A stretch of DNA of 64,000 nt from Octadecabacter ascidiaceicola (GCF_900185015.1 NZ_FXYD01000001.1:310001-374000), one strand, 5' to 3'. Shown: positions 35,974 to 45,066, counted from the stretch's first letter. Numbers and translations are program-made. The notes: generated by a model not told the origin, from the sequence alone.

Positions 35974-36437
35974 CTCCGTTTCTAACACCGCTTGATGCTG
36001 ACGCGCTTTGCGACGCGGGAATTCCTGCGCCTTGGTCTTTCGGCATGGCCGATCGCGTACGTTTCGGGGAAATCGACGCGCTGAACCACGTGAACAACGT
36101 GGTTTACCTGCGGTGGTATGAAACGCTGCGTGTTCACTATCTTAACCACTATGACCTCTATACGCTTGCAGGTGCGGACCCAAAATTTGTCGTGAAATCA
36201 GTGGGGATAGACTACAAAGCTGAAGTAATGCGTGACACCAGCTACATTAACGTTACGCGTACAGTTTCCATGCGAAACACAAGTTGGACGATGGAGTACG
36301 CGACATTTGTGGATGGCAAAATCACCACGACGGGTGACTGCGTCGCGGTGTTGTTAAACCAAGACAACACCAAACGCCCCTTACCTGACGCGTTACGCCA
36401 AGCCTTCATCACCCGTGACGGGGCAGTGCAACTTTAG
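35970..36437 (+). CDS. Acyl-CoA thioesterase, YbgC/4HBT hotdog family
   Basis: A 155-residue hotdog-fold protein with the 4HBT signature DRVRFGEIDALNHVNNVVYL and RWYETLRVHYL, where the Asp in IDALNHVNN is the catalytic candidate. Later strands are VKSVGIDYKAEVMRDTSYIN and SWTMEYATFVDGKI. It probably cleaves an acyl-CoA thioester; the substrate is not known. Coupled to ridA by a 4-base overlap and convergent with pgi, whose end it overlaps by 4 bases. Confidence 0.9.
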   Translation: MTPFLTPLDADALCDAGIPAPWSFGMADRVRFGEIDALNHVNNVVYLRWYETLRVHYLNHYDLYTLAGADPKFVVKSVGIDYKAEVMRDTSYINVTRTVSMRNTSWTMEYATFVDGKITTTGDCVAVLLNQDNTKRPLPDALRQAFITRDGAVQL

Positions 36438-38029
36438 ACGCCGTGCTTTTGTAAGAACCCGACCAATGCGGCGGTTGATCCATCTTTACCGGATGCATCC
36501 GCGCCCTCAATGATCGGTTGCAATGCTGTTGCCAGTTCTTTGCCCAATTCCACGCCCCATTGGTCGTAAGAATTGATACCCAGAACGGCGCCTTCAACGA
36601 ACACACGGTGTTCATATAGCGCGATGATCTGGCCCAATGTGAACGGGTCGAGTTTCGGGTAAGCGATTGTTATTGAGGGGCGATTACCCGCGAACACCCG
36701 ATGCTTGGCTTGGCGTTCGAGCTCAGAACCATCAAACTTTCCTGCAACCTTACTGCGCGCTTCGTCCTGATCACGGCCTTTCATCAGGGCTTCGGACTGG
36801 GCCAAGCAATTGGCGACAAGCAACTGGTGTTGATGGTGCAAATCGTCGTCATGACCACGCGCCGCGACAAGGAATTCGCACGGGATCACGCGGGTGCCTT
36901 GGTGGATCAGCTGGTAGAACGCGTGCTGACCGTTCGTCCCCGGTTCGCCCCAAACAACAGGTCCGGAATTGATGGATAGGTCTTCGCCATCCATGCTGAC
37001 GCCCTTACCGTTACTTTCCATCTCAAGCTGTTGAAGATAGGCCGGTAAGCGACTGAGATTATTGTCATAAGGCAGAACGGCCCGTGTGGAATAGCCGCAA
37101 ACCTGATTGTGCCAAATGCCGACCAACGCCAGCATAACAGGCATGTTTTCCGCCCAATCTGCCGCCTGAAAATGGCGGTCCATATCCTGCGCACCACGCA
37201 GAAATGCGCGGAACGCATCTGCGCCAATGGCGATCATCATGGACAGGCCAATCGGCCCCCACATGGAATAGCGCCCGCCGACCCAATCCTCAAAGCCAAA
37301 CACACGGGCGGCATCGATCCCGAAAGCGGCCGTGCCCTCCTCGGATGTAGAAAGCGCTGCGAACTGTCCAGCAGGGTTAGATACGCTTTCGCCCATCCAT
37401 GCCTTCGCAGTGCGGGCGTTTGTCATGGTTTCAATGGTCGTGAACGTCTTGGACGCCACGATCACCAAGGTTGTCGCCGGATCACAACTGCGCAGCACTT
37501 GGCTGATGTCGGCCGGATCGACGTTGGAAACAAAGTGGCAGCGCGGCCCATCGTGATACGGCGCCAGCGCCAGAACACCCATCGCAGGGCCAAGGTCAGA
37601 ACCGCCAATACCGATGTTAACAACATCCGTGATCTTGCCGCCCTGCCCTTTGAACGCACCGGAACGCACGTCCGTCGCGAATTTTTCCATACGGTTCAGA
37701 GTGCCCAGAACCTCGGGCATCACATCCGCGCCATCAACCAGCACAGGACCACCATCAAGGTTGCGCAATGCCGTGTGTAACACCGCACGGCCTTCGGTTT
37801 CGTTGATTGCAGAGCCGCTGAACATCGCGACGCGTTTGCCCGCCAAATCAACTTCATCAAGCAGATCAATCAACAGCGCACGGCCGTCGGTATCAATGTT
37901 GGTCTTCGCGTAATCAAAATGCATATCACCAGCAGAGGCCGAAAAATCGGTCGCACGGTTCGCATCAACCAGTGTTTCAAAACGTCGGTTCTTAACGGCT
38001 GCGGCGTGTTTGCACAGTTTGTCCCACAT
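36434..38029 (-). CDS. pgi: Glucose-6-phosphate isomerase
   Basis: A 531-residue enzyme interconverting glucose-6-P and fructose-6-P. Signatures: VVNIGIGGSDLGPAMGVLAL near residue 138, the phosphate-binding SKTFTTIETMTNA near 213, GGRYSMWGPIGLSM, and the C-terminal block YDQWGVELGKELA. Last gene of the zwf-pgl-pgi run, 3 bases after pgl. The set routes glucose-6-P either into the oxidative pentose/Entner-Doudoroff branch or back from fructose-6-P. Confidence 0.96.
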   Translation of the reverse strand: MWDKLCKHAAAVKNRRFETLVDANRATDFSASAGDMHFDYAKTNIDTDGRALLIDLLDEVDLAGKRVAMFSGSAINETEGRAVLHTALRNLDGGPVLVDGADVMPEVLGTLNRMEKFATDVRSGAFKGQGGKITDVVNIGIGGSDLGPAMGVLALAPYHDGPRCHFVSNVDPADISQVLRSCDPATTLVIVASKTFTTIETMTNARTAKAWMGESVSNPAGQFAALSTSEEGTAAFGIDAARVFGFEDWVGGRYSMWGPIGLSMMIAIGADAFRAFLRGAQDMDRHFQAADWAENMPVMLALVGIWHNQVCGYSTRAVLPYDNNLSRLPAYLQQLEMESNGKGVSMDGEDLSINSGPVVWGEPGTNGQHAFYQLIHQGTRVIPCEFLVAARGHDDDLHHQHQLLVANCLAQSEALMKGRDQDEARSKVAGKFDGSELERQAKHRVFAGNRPSITIAYPKLDPFTLGQIIALYEHRVFVEGAVLGINSYDQWGVELGKELATALQPIIEGADASGKDGSTAALVGFLQKHGV

Positions 38030-38032
38030 CGC

Positions 38033-38701
38033 TTAGCTCTCCGCCCAGTGAATTGTCGCGCCCGCAAGCACGCCAGCAACCGGTGCGTCCGTCGGCGTCA
38101 GGGATTTCGCACGTTCGAAGGCTTCACGCTTTTCCTGCCCGATGATGACGATATGGCAACTCATCGCGTCCTTAAGTGCTTTCATCGAAAGAGAAATTCG
38201 TGGCTCCAAACCGTCTGGTGGCTGAACCGTAACCAACGGATATTGCGTGCTTAATGCGGTTTCCAAATCGGGAGAGTTCGGGAAAATGCTTGCGGTGTGC
38301 ATATCCGCGCCCATCCCAAGAAGCATGACGGAAATCGGCAGGTGAGGTTCAACCGTTTTTGATAGCTCAGCTATGTCGGCGTCTGGCCCATCGGGCAGAT
38401 AGGAAACGTAGGTCGCCGCCGCAGCGGCATCCACAAGCAAACGCTCTTTTATTAGGCGTGTGTTTGAACGTTCATGACTTTCGGGTACGCGCCGCTCATC
38501 CGTGAGCATCACGTTAATCCGACCCCAATCAAGGTGTTTCGCACCACAAAGCACATCGAAAATCGGTCCCGGAGTTGTTCCGCCCGGAACGGCGAATGAA
38601 ACCGTGTCGTGGGTCAGTAAATGGCCCTCCAACTCACCCGCGAGGGTGTTGGCGAGGTCCATCATCATCATCTCAGCATCAGGATATTCGACTAAGTTCA
38701 T
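38033..38701 (-). CDS. pgl: 6-phosphogluconolactonase
   Basis: A 222-residue DevB-type lactonase acting after Zwf. Seen: FAVPGGTTPGPIFDVL near residue 45, INVMLTDERRVPESHERSN and VMLLGMGADMHTASIFPNSP, where GMGxDxHTASxFP is the family active-site block. ATG 38701 follows AAGGAA with seven bases of spacing; an open extension of 13 codons upstream lies inside zwf. It starts 4 bases after the zwf stop. Confidence 0.95.
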   Translation of the reverse strand: MNLVEYPDAEMMMMDLANTLAGELEGHLLTHDTVSFAVPGGTTPGPIFDVLCGAKHLDWGRINVMLTDERRVPESHERSNTRLIKERLLVDAAAAATYVSYLPDGPDADIAELSKTVEPHLPISVMLLGMGADMHTASIFPNSPDLETALSTQYPLVTVQPPDGLEPRISLSMKALKDAMSCHIVIIGQEKREAFERAKSLTPTDAPVAGVLAGATIHWAES

Positions 38702-38705
38702 CGCT

Positions 38706-40160
38706 TTATTCCTTAATTTCGTGCCAACGACGCCCTTCACGGTGCATCAACATCAACGCATCCTCTGGGCCGGACGACCCTTGTTCATAAAGCTTGGGAA
38801 CATCGCCACGGGCCTGCCAGCCTTCGATTAACGGATCCGTCCATGCCCAAGCCGCTTCAACTTCGTCGCCGCGCATAAATAGGGTTTGGTTTCCGCGAAT
38901 AACGTCCATGATCAGGCGCTCGTAGGCGTCTGTGCTGTCTTCCGCGTCTGGGCCCAATGCTTCTGCGAAAGTCATATCAAGTGGCACGTCAATCAGGCGC
39001 ATCCCACCTGGACCCGGCTCCTTGATGGTTACTTGCAGCTGCATGCCCTCGTTTGGCTGCAGCTGGATCGACAGGATATTCCGGTGACGTTTCTCATCCC
39101 CCGGAAAAATCGAATGCCCGATGTCTTTGAAAACAACAATGATCTCGGACGAGCGCGCTTTTAGCTTTTTGCCCGTCCGCAAGTAGAACGGAACCCCAGC
39201 CCAACGCCAATTCGCAATCTCACAGCGCAATGCAACGAAGCTTTCAGTGTGAGAACGTGGGTTTTCCGCGTCCTCGCGATAGCTTGGTTCTGTTTTTGTC
39301 GCATCGTATTGGCCACGCACAATGTGGTGCGGGTCAATCGGTTGTAGCGCGCGAATAACCTTGAGCTTCTCATCACGAACGGCGTCCGCATCGAACACGG
39401 ATGGGGATTCCATCGCAATCAAGCACAACAACTGCATCAAGTGGTTTTGCACCATATCGCGCATCGCGCCGGATTTATCGTAATAGGTCCCGCGCCCACC
39501 GACACCAACAGTTTCCGCCACAGTGATCTGGATATGATCGACGTAATGATTGTTCCAAAGCGGCTCAAACAGCATGTTTCCAAAGCGAACCGCCATCAGA
39601 TTTTGAACCGTCTCTTTGCCCAAGTAATGGTCGATCCGGTAGATTTGGCTTTCACCGAAATGCTCAGCCAGTATCGCGTTCAGTTCTTTGGCGGTCTCAA
39701 GGTCACGGCCAAACGGTTTTTCAACAACAACGCGGCTGTCGTCATCGGCAATTTTATAGTTATGCAACCGTTCTGCGAGATCGCCAAACAGGCTTGGCGC
39801 AACTGAGAAATAGAACGCATTGATAACTTCAAAACGGATCAACGCGTGAAGCTCATCCCAGCCAGCTGTGCCTTTCGCATCCACTTGAATGTAGTGCAAT
39901 TGCGCTACAAACCGCTCCAAACATTTTAGGTCTTTGGATTCTTCGCCGCCAAATTCAGCAATCGCCTCGCGGACCATCTGGCGATAGCCTTCAGTATCCA
40001 TGTCAGAACGCGCGGCACCAATTATGCGCGACCCTGTCGGCATTTGGTTAGAAATAAAACGACGGAACAAGCCGGGCAAAATTTTGCGGCGAGCCAAATC
40101 GCCCGTCCCCCCGAAAATCACGAGGTCAAATTCATCAACTGGGATCACGCGCGAGACCAT
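38706..40160 (-). CDS. zwf: Glucose-6-phosphate 1-dehydrogenase
   Basis: A 484-residue enzyme oxidising glucose-6-P with NAD(P). Seen: nucleotide loop IFGGTGDLARRKILPGLF near residue 15, the catalytic block RIDHYLGKETVQNLMAVRFG near 175, and the substrate helix KPFGRDLETAKELN. First gene of zwf-pgl-pgi. A perfect 12-base palindrome sits 19-30 bases before the ATG and may be the operator of the operon. Edd/Eda are not in the window, so the Entner-Doudoroff use is inferred. Confidence 0.96.
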   Translation of the reverse strand: MVSRVIPVDEFDLVIFGGTGDLARRKILPGLFRRFISNQMPTGSRIIGAARSDMDTEGYRQMVREAIAEFGGEESKDLKCLERFVAQLHYIQVDAKGTAGWDELHALIRFEVINAFYFSVAPSLFGDLAERLHNYKIADDDSRVVVEKPFGRDLETAKELNAILAEHFGESQIYRIDHYLGKETVQNLMAVRFGNMLFEPLWNNHYVDHIQITVAETVGVGGRGTYYDKSGAMRDMVQNHLMQLLCLIAMESPSVFDADAVRDEKLKVIRALQPIDPHHIVRGQYDATKTEPSYREDAENPRSHTESFVALRCEIANWRWAGVPFYLRTGKKLKARSSEIIVVFKDIGHSIFPGDEKRHRNILSIQLQPNEGMQLQVTIKEPGPGGMRLIDVPLDMTFAEALGPDAEDSTDAYERLIMDVIRGNQTLFMRGDEVEAAWAWTDPLIEGWQARGDVPKLYEQGSSGPEDALMLMHREGRRWHEIKE

Positions 40161-40178
40161 GTGGTCCTCCGAAGTTAA

Positions 40179-40190
40179 GTTAGCGCTAAC
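40179..40190. promoter_or_regulatory. Palindromic operator candidate upstream of zwf
   Basis: GTTAGCGCTAAC is a perfect 12-base palindrome centred on GCGC, 19 bases upstream of the zwf ATG. The symmetric CG-centred shape fits LacI/GalR-family operators. It differs from the agl palindrome (CAAAGCGCTTTG), so a different regulator, encoded outside the window, is expected. Confidence 0.6.
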
Positions 40191-40305
40191 GTGGGCCTTC
40201 TAGCTTTGAATGGAACGTAAGTCTAGCGCGTTGCAAGTGAAAGCGCACCTAACTTAACAATCGTTTCAACCTTAGTATTTGCGGGGGTAATGCACGCATC
40301 GCAAT

Positions 40306-40920
40306 CTATGCTTCAAGCTCAGCGTCCCAATAGAGAAAATCCATCCAAGACGAATGTAGATAATTGGGTGGGAATTTACGCCCCATATTCCGAAGTTGCT
40401 CCGCTTCTGGTTGGCGTGGCGGTTTAAGCAAGGACATGTTCGCCTCTTTCAAGGACTTTGACCCCTTGGAAAGATTGCATTTGGAACAGGCTGCAACGAC
40501 GTTTTCCCAAGACGTCACCCCGCCAGCAGCGCGTGGAACCACGTGATCAAATGTCAAATCACCGGACGACGTACAATATTGGCAGGAAAACTCGTCCCTC
40601 AGGAAAAGGTTGAACCGCGTGAATGCGACCTTCTTTTGCGGTTTCACATAATCGCGCAGCACAACAACCGACGGAATGCGGATCTCCATCGACGGCGATC
40701 GCGCGACCTCTTCGTACTCGGCAATAATATCAACGCGGTTTAGCCAAGCGGCCTTCACAGCGTCCTGCCATGGCCAAAGCGATAACGGGTAATAGGAAAG
40801 TGGCCGATAGTCCGCGTTTAATACAAGGGCTGGGTGTTGTTTCAGCCCCGCTGGCTTCCTTACAAAGTCTGTCCTGAAATCCGCGTCAGTATTCGTAGCT
40901 ATTTGCAAAACCAATCCCAC
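40306..40920 (-). CDS. HNH endonuclease family protein
   Basis: A 204-residue protein. After a conserved N-terminal part (HPALVLNADYRPLSYYPLSL, then WPWQDAVKAAWL) comes an HNH zinc-finger nuclease core: FSCQYC, LTFDHVVPRAAGG, NVVAACSKCNLSKGS. The His in FDHVVPR is the catalytic candidate. The start is GTG at 40920; no better ATG lies near the conserved part. Chromosomal HNH proteins of this type are common in alphaproteobacteria, and their role in DNA metabolism is unclear. It stands alone, not in a defence cluster. Confidence 0.88.
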   Translation of the reverse strand: MGLVLQIATNTDADFRTDFVRKPAGLKQHPALVLNADYRPLSYYPLSLWPWQDAVKAAWLNRVDIIAEYEEVARSPSMEIRIPSVVVLRDYVKPQKKVAFTRFNLFLRDEFSCQYCTSSGDLTFDHVVPRAAGGVTSWENVVAACSKCNLSKGSKSLKEANMSLLKPPRQPEAEQLRNMGRKFPPNYLHSSWMDFLYWDAELEA

Positions 40921-41049
40921 TCTGTCTGCCGTCTATGGCACCAGAACGGGAGCCCCGCTCCAGTCATAGCTCAACTATATCTCGTGCTCGCAACCATACA
41001 AGCCCAAGATATTGATAGTTTTGTGACAGATCAGGGTGAGGTCGATTTC

Positions 41050-41718
41050 TTATTGATATCCGAGACGTTCGCGCATGAAGGCGAGCGCAACTTGCAACCC
41101 GTCTGGCGCAATTCCGTGGCCTGTGCCCTTTTGAATATGCGCGTAGACTTCTTTCCAGCCCGCAGCCTGAAGCGCTTCGGCGGCCTCCGGCAACGACTGA
41201 ACCGGCACAACATCGTCTTGATCGCCATGAATCAACAAGACCGGAGGGCGACAAACAACGTCATCTACCAAAGCTTCCGGTTCCAGCAAACGGCCAGAGA
41301 ACGCCGTCAGCCCGGCCACAGCATCTTCGCGGCGTGGCAGAACGTGCAGCGCCATCATCGTGCCTTGGCTAAAGCCAAGCACCATCACCTGTTCGGGCAG
41401 CAGGTCTTCATCAACCATAATCCCGTCAAGATAGCTGTTCAGGTCATCAACCGCGCGGTCCATGCCAGCGCGGGATTCTTCCTCGGATGACCCATCAATC
41501 CATGGAATCGGGAACCATTGGAACCCCATCGGGCTTCCGGCGCAATCTTCCGGCGCATCTGGCGCAAAGAACGCTGTGTCCGGCAGATGTTCCGCCAACG
41601 GATCTGCAAGCCCCATCAGGTCAGCACCATTCGCACCATACCCATGCAAAAACACCACCGCTGATCGCATCTCGCCCGATGCTGGATCGCGTCGCTGTGA
41701 ATTTAGAACCCGTGTCAT
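41050..41718 (-). CDS. Phospholipase/carboxylesterase family alpha/beta hydrolase
   Basis: A 222-residue serine hydrolase. VVFLHGYGANGADLMGLADP carries the oxyanion loop, VLGFSQGTMMAL the nucleophile Ser in GFSQG, HGDQDDVVP the Asp and GTGHGIAPDGL the His. This is the layout of AB_hydrolase_2 carboxylesterases, which act on short acyl esters or lysophospholipids. Last in the chain cbiD-cobK-glycosylase-esterase, with a 4-base overlap to the glycosylase; a link to cobalamin work is not evident. Confidence 0.92.
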   Translation of the reverse strand: MTRVLNSQRRDPASGEMRSAVVFLHGYGANGADLMGLADPLAEHLPDTAFFAPDAPEDCAGSPMGFQWFPIPWIDGSSEEESRAGMDRAVDDLNSYLDGIMVDEDLLPEQVMVLGFSQGTMMALHVLPRREDAVAGLTAFSGRLLEPEALVDDVVCRPPVLLIHGDQDDVVPVQSLPEAAEALQAAGWKEVYAHIQKGTGHGIAPDGLQVALAFMRERLGYQ

Positions 41719-42344
41719 ATGATGCCTTCTCTAACTTTTTCTACGCGGTAGTACGCCCACAAAAGCCGCGCTGCAACCGACCGCCATGGCGACCATTCCT
41801 GCGCCATCTCACGAAAGGCTTTTTCCTTTGGGCGTTCCGGTAGATCATACAAAACGCGGGCAGCTTCTTGCAGGGCCAAATCACCGGGGGCGAACACATC
41901 CGCACGGCCTAGACTGAACATCGCGTAGATTTCTGCAGTCCACGGGCCAATGCCTTTCACAGCCGTCAAAGTCTTGATGACATCCAAGCTCGGCAATGCT
42001 CGAAGTCCGTCAAAATCAATTCCGGCGTTTGCCAACTCACGCGTGTAAAGCGCCTTTTGACGGCTCAATCCCAACCCGCGCAATTCATCCTCGCTCGCAG
42101 TCGCGCAGGCGTTTGGGGTGGTCATCCCAGCATCCATCAGCCTGCCCCAAATCGCATTCGCGCTCGCGATACTCACCTGTTGGCCAACGATTGCATTCAA
42201 TAGCTGGGCAAACCCGTCCGGTTTGCGGCGCAGTGGCAAAGGACCCGTCAAAACATAGGCTGCCTTCATCTTCGGGCACCGCGCAGCGAGCCATTCCATG
42301 CCTTCAATGACATGGGCATCCGTTTCTATAACACGCTCTGTCAC
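41715..42344 (-). CDS. DNA-3-methyladenine glycosylase II-like (HhH-GPD) enzyme
   Basis: A 209-residue AlkA-like base-excision enzyme. It has a helix-hairpin-helix LTAVKGIGPWTAEIYAMFSL followed by the catalytic Asp in VFAPGDLALQEA, and the opening FAQLLNAIVGQQVSIASANA that lines the base pocket. It lacks the N-terminal beta domain of E. coli AlkA and the Fe-S cluster of MutY/Nth types. Translationally coupled (ATGA overlaps) to cobK upstream and the esterase downstream. Confidence 0.92.
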   Translation of the reverse strand: MTERVIETDAHVIEGMEWLAARCPKMKAAYVLTGPLPLRRKPDGFAQLLNAIVGQQVSIASANAIWGRLMDAGMTTPNACATASEDELRGLGLSRQKALYTRELANAGIDFDGLRALPSLDVIKTLTAVKGIGPWTAEIYAMFSLGRADVFAPGDLALQEAARVLYDLPERPKEKAFREMAQEWSPWRSVAARLLWAYYRVEKVREGII

Positions 42345-43081
42345 TGGCGCACCTCAAGCGATGAGACCCAAGCCAAAGCTTCCGGCACATTCGAAAGCTG
42401 GGTTCCCGCGAGCATTGCAGGACGTTTCAACATCAAAACAGGAATATTCAACGCACGGGCCGCGTCCAGTTTGGCGCGCCCACCTTCTCCGCCTGCGTTT
42501 TTCACGACCAGATGCGTCACGCCAAGCGCTTGGAACAATTGCGCCTCGCTTCGTGGGGAAAACGGCGGGCGACCAATAACAAACTCGCCCCCTTCAAACG
42601 GAAACGGCGCGGTTGGGGGATCAATCAAGCGGCACAACACCCGCCGCCCTTCAAGGTCTGCGTAGTCAGCCAACGTTTGGCGGCCTGTAGCAAGGAAAAC
42701 GACAGCATCCTCGGGAATAAGCGCCGCTGCGTCTGTTGGGGCGTCAATTGCCGTCCAGTTGTCGCCGGTTTCAGGCGTCCAGACGGGGCGGACGAGTTGC
42801 GCATAAGGTAGCCCTAACTCCGAACAAACCCGCGCCGTGCGGTTTGAAATGTGTTCGGCAAACGGATGGGTCGCGTCCAGAACCGCGCTGACGCCTTTGG
42901 CGTTCACAAAGGCGCGAAAGCCCTCCTCGCCGCCAAACCCACCAATGCGCGTTGGGATCGGCATTGGTTCGGGTGAGCGCGTGGCACCCGCGAGCGAGGC
43001 AATCACCTTGATCCCAGTATCGGTCAAACCCCAAGCAATGCGTTTCGCCTCGCTAGTTCCTGCAAGCAATAAAACAGTCAT
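42341..43081 (-). CDS. cobK: Precorrin-6A/cobalt-precorrin-6A reductase
   Basis: A 246-residue NADPH-dependent reductase of corrin-ring synthesis. The N-terminus TVLLLAGTSEAKRIAWGL, AVLDATHPFAEHISN, LATGRQTLADYADL and the C-terminal VVKNAGGEGGRAKLDAARAL are the family landmarks. Coupled by 4-base overlaps to cbiD before it and to the DNA glycosylase after it. The CbiD partner carries out the preceding C1 methylation. Confidence 0.94.
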   Translation of the reverse strand: MTVLLLAGTSEAKRIAWGLTDTGIKVIASLAGATRSPEPMPIPTRIGGFGGEEGFRAFVNAKGVSAVLDATHPFAEHISNRTARVCSELGLPYAQLVRPVWTPETGDNWTAIDAPTDAAALIPEDAVVFLATGRQTLADYADLEGRRVLCRLIDPPTAPFPFEGGEFVIGRPPFSPRSEAQLFQALGVTHLVVKNAGGEGGRAKLDAARALNIPVLMLKRPAMLAGTQLSNVPEALAWVSSLEVRQ

Positions 43082-44124
43082 GGCCCCACCTGAGCGATGA
43101 TCTTGCCAGCGCGGTCAATCATCACAACATCAATCTGCGGCGCACCTTCGCCAAACATTGCACCTGCTTGTTCTGCGGCCTTTCCCGCAATCAGAACGCC
43201 AAGATCCGGCCCCGCTGTTTCATAAGCCTCAAGCGCAGTGTTGGCCTTCGCCACAGCCGGGTTATCCGCCCATTGCGCCAAACGTTCGAAATCCACCTGA
43301 GAGCGCCCCGAATGCAAATCAACGGCGCCCTGTGCCAGTTTCGTCAGCTTGCCAATGCCGCCGCCAATCGTCAGGCGGGCTACGGGATTGCGGCGCATGT
43401 ATTTGATCATGCCACCAACAAAATCGCCCATGTCCAGCATCGCGTGGTCCGCCAGCCCGTAAAATTTCTGCACAGCTTTCTCACTCATATTACCAGTACA
43501 ACCAGCAACATGGGTCAGCCCGCCCGCGCGGGCCACATCAATCCCACGATGAATAGAGGCGATCCAAGCCGCGCATGAAAAGGGCCTGACAATTCCAGTA
43601 GTCCCCAGCACGCTTAACCCACCCACGATCCCCAGCCGCGGGTTCCATGTTTTCACAGCAATCGTTTCGCCATTGGGAATGCTCACAGTGATCTCAATGT
43701 CAGGGCTTTGTCCGAACTCACTAGCCATCTCTGCCACGACTTCATCCATCATCGCACGCGGCACCGGGTTAATGGCCGCTTCACCAACACCAATTGGTAG
43801 ACCTGCCTTCGTGACAGTACCGACACCCTCACCTGCTTTGAACACAACACCGCTATCCGACTTCGCAACCCGAACAATAATCGTCGCGCCATGTGTCACG
43901 TCCGGATCGTCGCCTGCATCTTTCACGATAGCGGCCTGCGCCCAACCTTCACCTTTGCAGGGCTCAACGACCTCAAACTCGGGCACTTCGCCTTTCGGCA
44001 ATGTGATCGACACCCTATCGGGGAAATCACCCCATAGCCCCATCAGCGCCGCCTTGGTGGCAGCGGTCGCACATGCACCCGTGGTCCACCCACGTCGCAG
44101 CTCTCCTGATGGTTTCCGTGTCAT
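43078..44124 (-). CDS. cbiD: Cobalt-precorrin-5B C1-methyltransferase
   Basis: Methylates C1 of the corrin ring with SAM. A 348-residue protein with the CbiD opening ELRRGWTTGACATAATKAAL, GEGVGTVTKAGLPIGVGEAA near residue 120 and ITVSIPNGETIAVKTWNPRL, GIVGGLSVLGTTGIVRP. The start is ATG 44124 with AAGG upstream; the frame continues open to a TTG at 44172, less likely. CbiD replaces CobF, as in several alphaproteobacteria that otherwise use the CobG/CobN-type route. Divergent from cobA, 96 bases apart; no cobalamin riboswitch was recognised there. Confidence 0.94.
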   Translation of the reverse strand: MTRKPSGELRRGWTTGACATAATKAALMGLWGDFPDRVSITLPKGEVPEFEVVEPCKGEGWAQAAIVKDAGDDPDVTHGATIIVRVAKSDSGVVFKAGEGVGTVTKAGLPIGVGEAAINPVPRAMMDEVVAEMASEFGQSPDIEITVSIPNGETIAVKTWNPRLGIVGGLSVLGTTGIVRPFSCAAWIASIHRGIDVARAGGLTHVAGCTGNMSEKAVQKFYGLADHAMLDMGDFVGGMIKYMRRNPVARLTIGGGIGKLTKLAQGAVDLHSGRSQVDFERLAQWADNPAVAKANTALEAYETAGPDLGVLIAGKAAEQAGAMFGEGAPQIDVVMIDRAGKIIAQVGP

Positions 44125-44220
44125 TCCCGCGACCTTACCCGTGCTGGTCGATGACGCCAATCCGCAATCCAACGTCGTTTGCTCCCTTTAACGCAGCGCA
44201 TTCTCGGGCCATAAGACCCT

Positions 44221-45066
44221 ATGGATACGCGACTCCCCTCAACAGACTGGCCCGAGCTTGAAAAAGGCTGGGTTTGGCTGTGCGGCGCTGGCCCCGGTGA
44301 TCCGGGTCTTTTGACGCTGCACGCCTTGAATGCGCTGCGCCAAGCGGACGTCGTAATATACGATGCACTTGTACAAGAAGCGATCCTTGATTGGGCACCA
44401 CAAGCTGAACATATCTACGCCGGAAAACGCGGCGGAAAGCCATCTGCGAAACAACGCGATATTTCTTTGCGTCTGGTAGATTTGGCCAAAGAAGGAAAGC
44501 GCGTGCTTCGCCTCAAGGGAGGTGATCCATTCGTGTTCGGGCGTGGCGGTGAAGAGGCGCAAACGCTCGTTCAGCACGGAATTCCAGTGCGCATCATCCC
44601 GGGCATTTCTGCAGGTATTGGCGGGCTTGCCTACGCGGGCATCCCCGTCACACATCGCGATGTGAACCAATCGGTTACGTTTGTGACCGGTCATGACCAA
44701 ACCGGCAACGCTACGCAAAGCCTGGATTGGAAAGCAATTGCCAAAGGCTCGCAAGTCATTGTTATTTATATGGGTATGAAACACATCGCCCAGATTTCCA
44801 CGTCCCTCATCAATGCAGGCCGCCCCTTGTCAGAGCCCGTTGCCGTTGTGACATCCGCCACTACGGTCGAACAGCAGGTCATTGAAACGACCTTGGGCAC
44901 AATTGAGGCTGACATCAACAAGGCAGGCCTTGAGCCGCCCGCAATTATCTGTGTCGGTAAGGCTGTGCGCATGCGTGATGTTCTGAACTGGCAAGCGCAG
45001 GCGCAAGGCATTGAACCTGTGAACCTAGACCCGTTGGGCCGTGGCCGACCCGCTGAATCGGCTTAA
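44221..45066 (+). CDS. cobA: Uroporphyrinogen-III C-methyltransferase
   Basis: A 281-residue SUMT that makes precorrin-2, the branch point to cobalamin and siroheme. SAM-site motifs: VWLCGAGPGDPGLLTLHAL near residue 18, LKGGDPFVFGRGGEEAQTL near 100, and GISAGIGGLAYAGIPVTHRD with VNQSVTFVTGH. No fused CysG oxidase/ferrochelatase domain. Overlaps cobB by 26 bases. The Shine-Dalgarno site before ATG 44221 is weak. Confidence 0.95.
   Translation: MDTRLPSTDWPELEKGWVWLCGAGPGDPGLLTLHALNALRQADVVIYDALVQEAILDWAPQAEHIYAGKRGGKPSAKQRDISLRLVDLAKEGKRVLRLKGGDPFVFGRGGEEAQTLVQHGIPVRIIPGISAGIGGLAYAGIPVTHRDVNQSVTFVTGHDQTGNATQSLDWKAIAKGSQVIVIYMGMKHIAQISTSLINAGRPLSEPVAVVTSATTVEQQVIETTLGTIEADINKAGLEPPAIICVGKAVRMRDVLNWQAQAQGIEPVNLDPLGRGRPAESA

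Noticed and set aside
40306-40920. HNH protein as part of a restriction or other defence system
   Set aside because: It stands alone beside housekeeping genes, and this HNH type is a core chromosomal protein in related bacteria.
44125-44220. Cobalamin riboswitch between cbiD and cobA
   Set aside because: The gap is under 100 bases and no B12-box-like conserved sequence could be recognised.
44239-44784. 181-codon minus-strand ORF inside cobA
   Set aside because: Antisense to conserved SUMT motifs, with no start signal or family resemblance.
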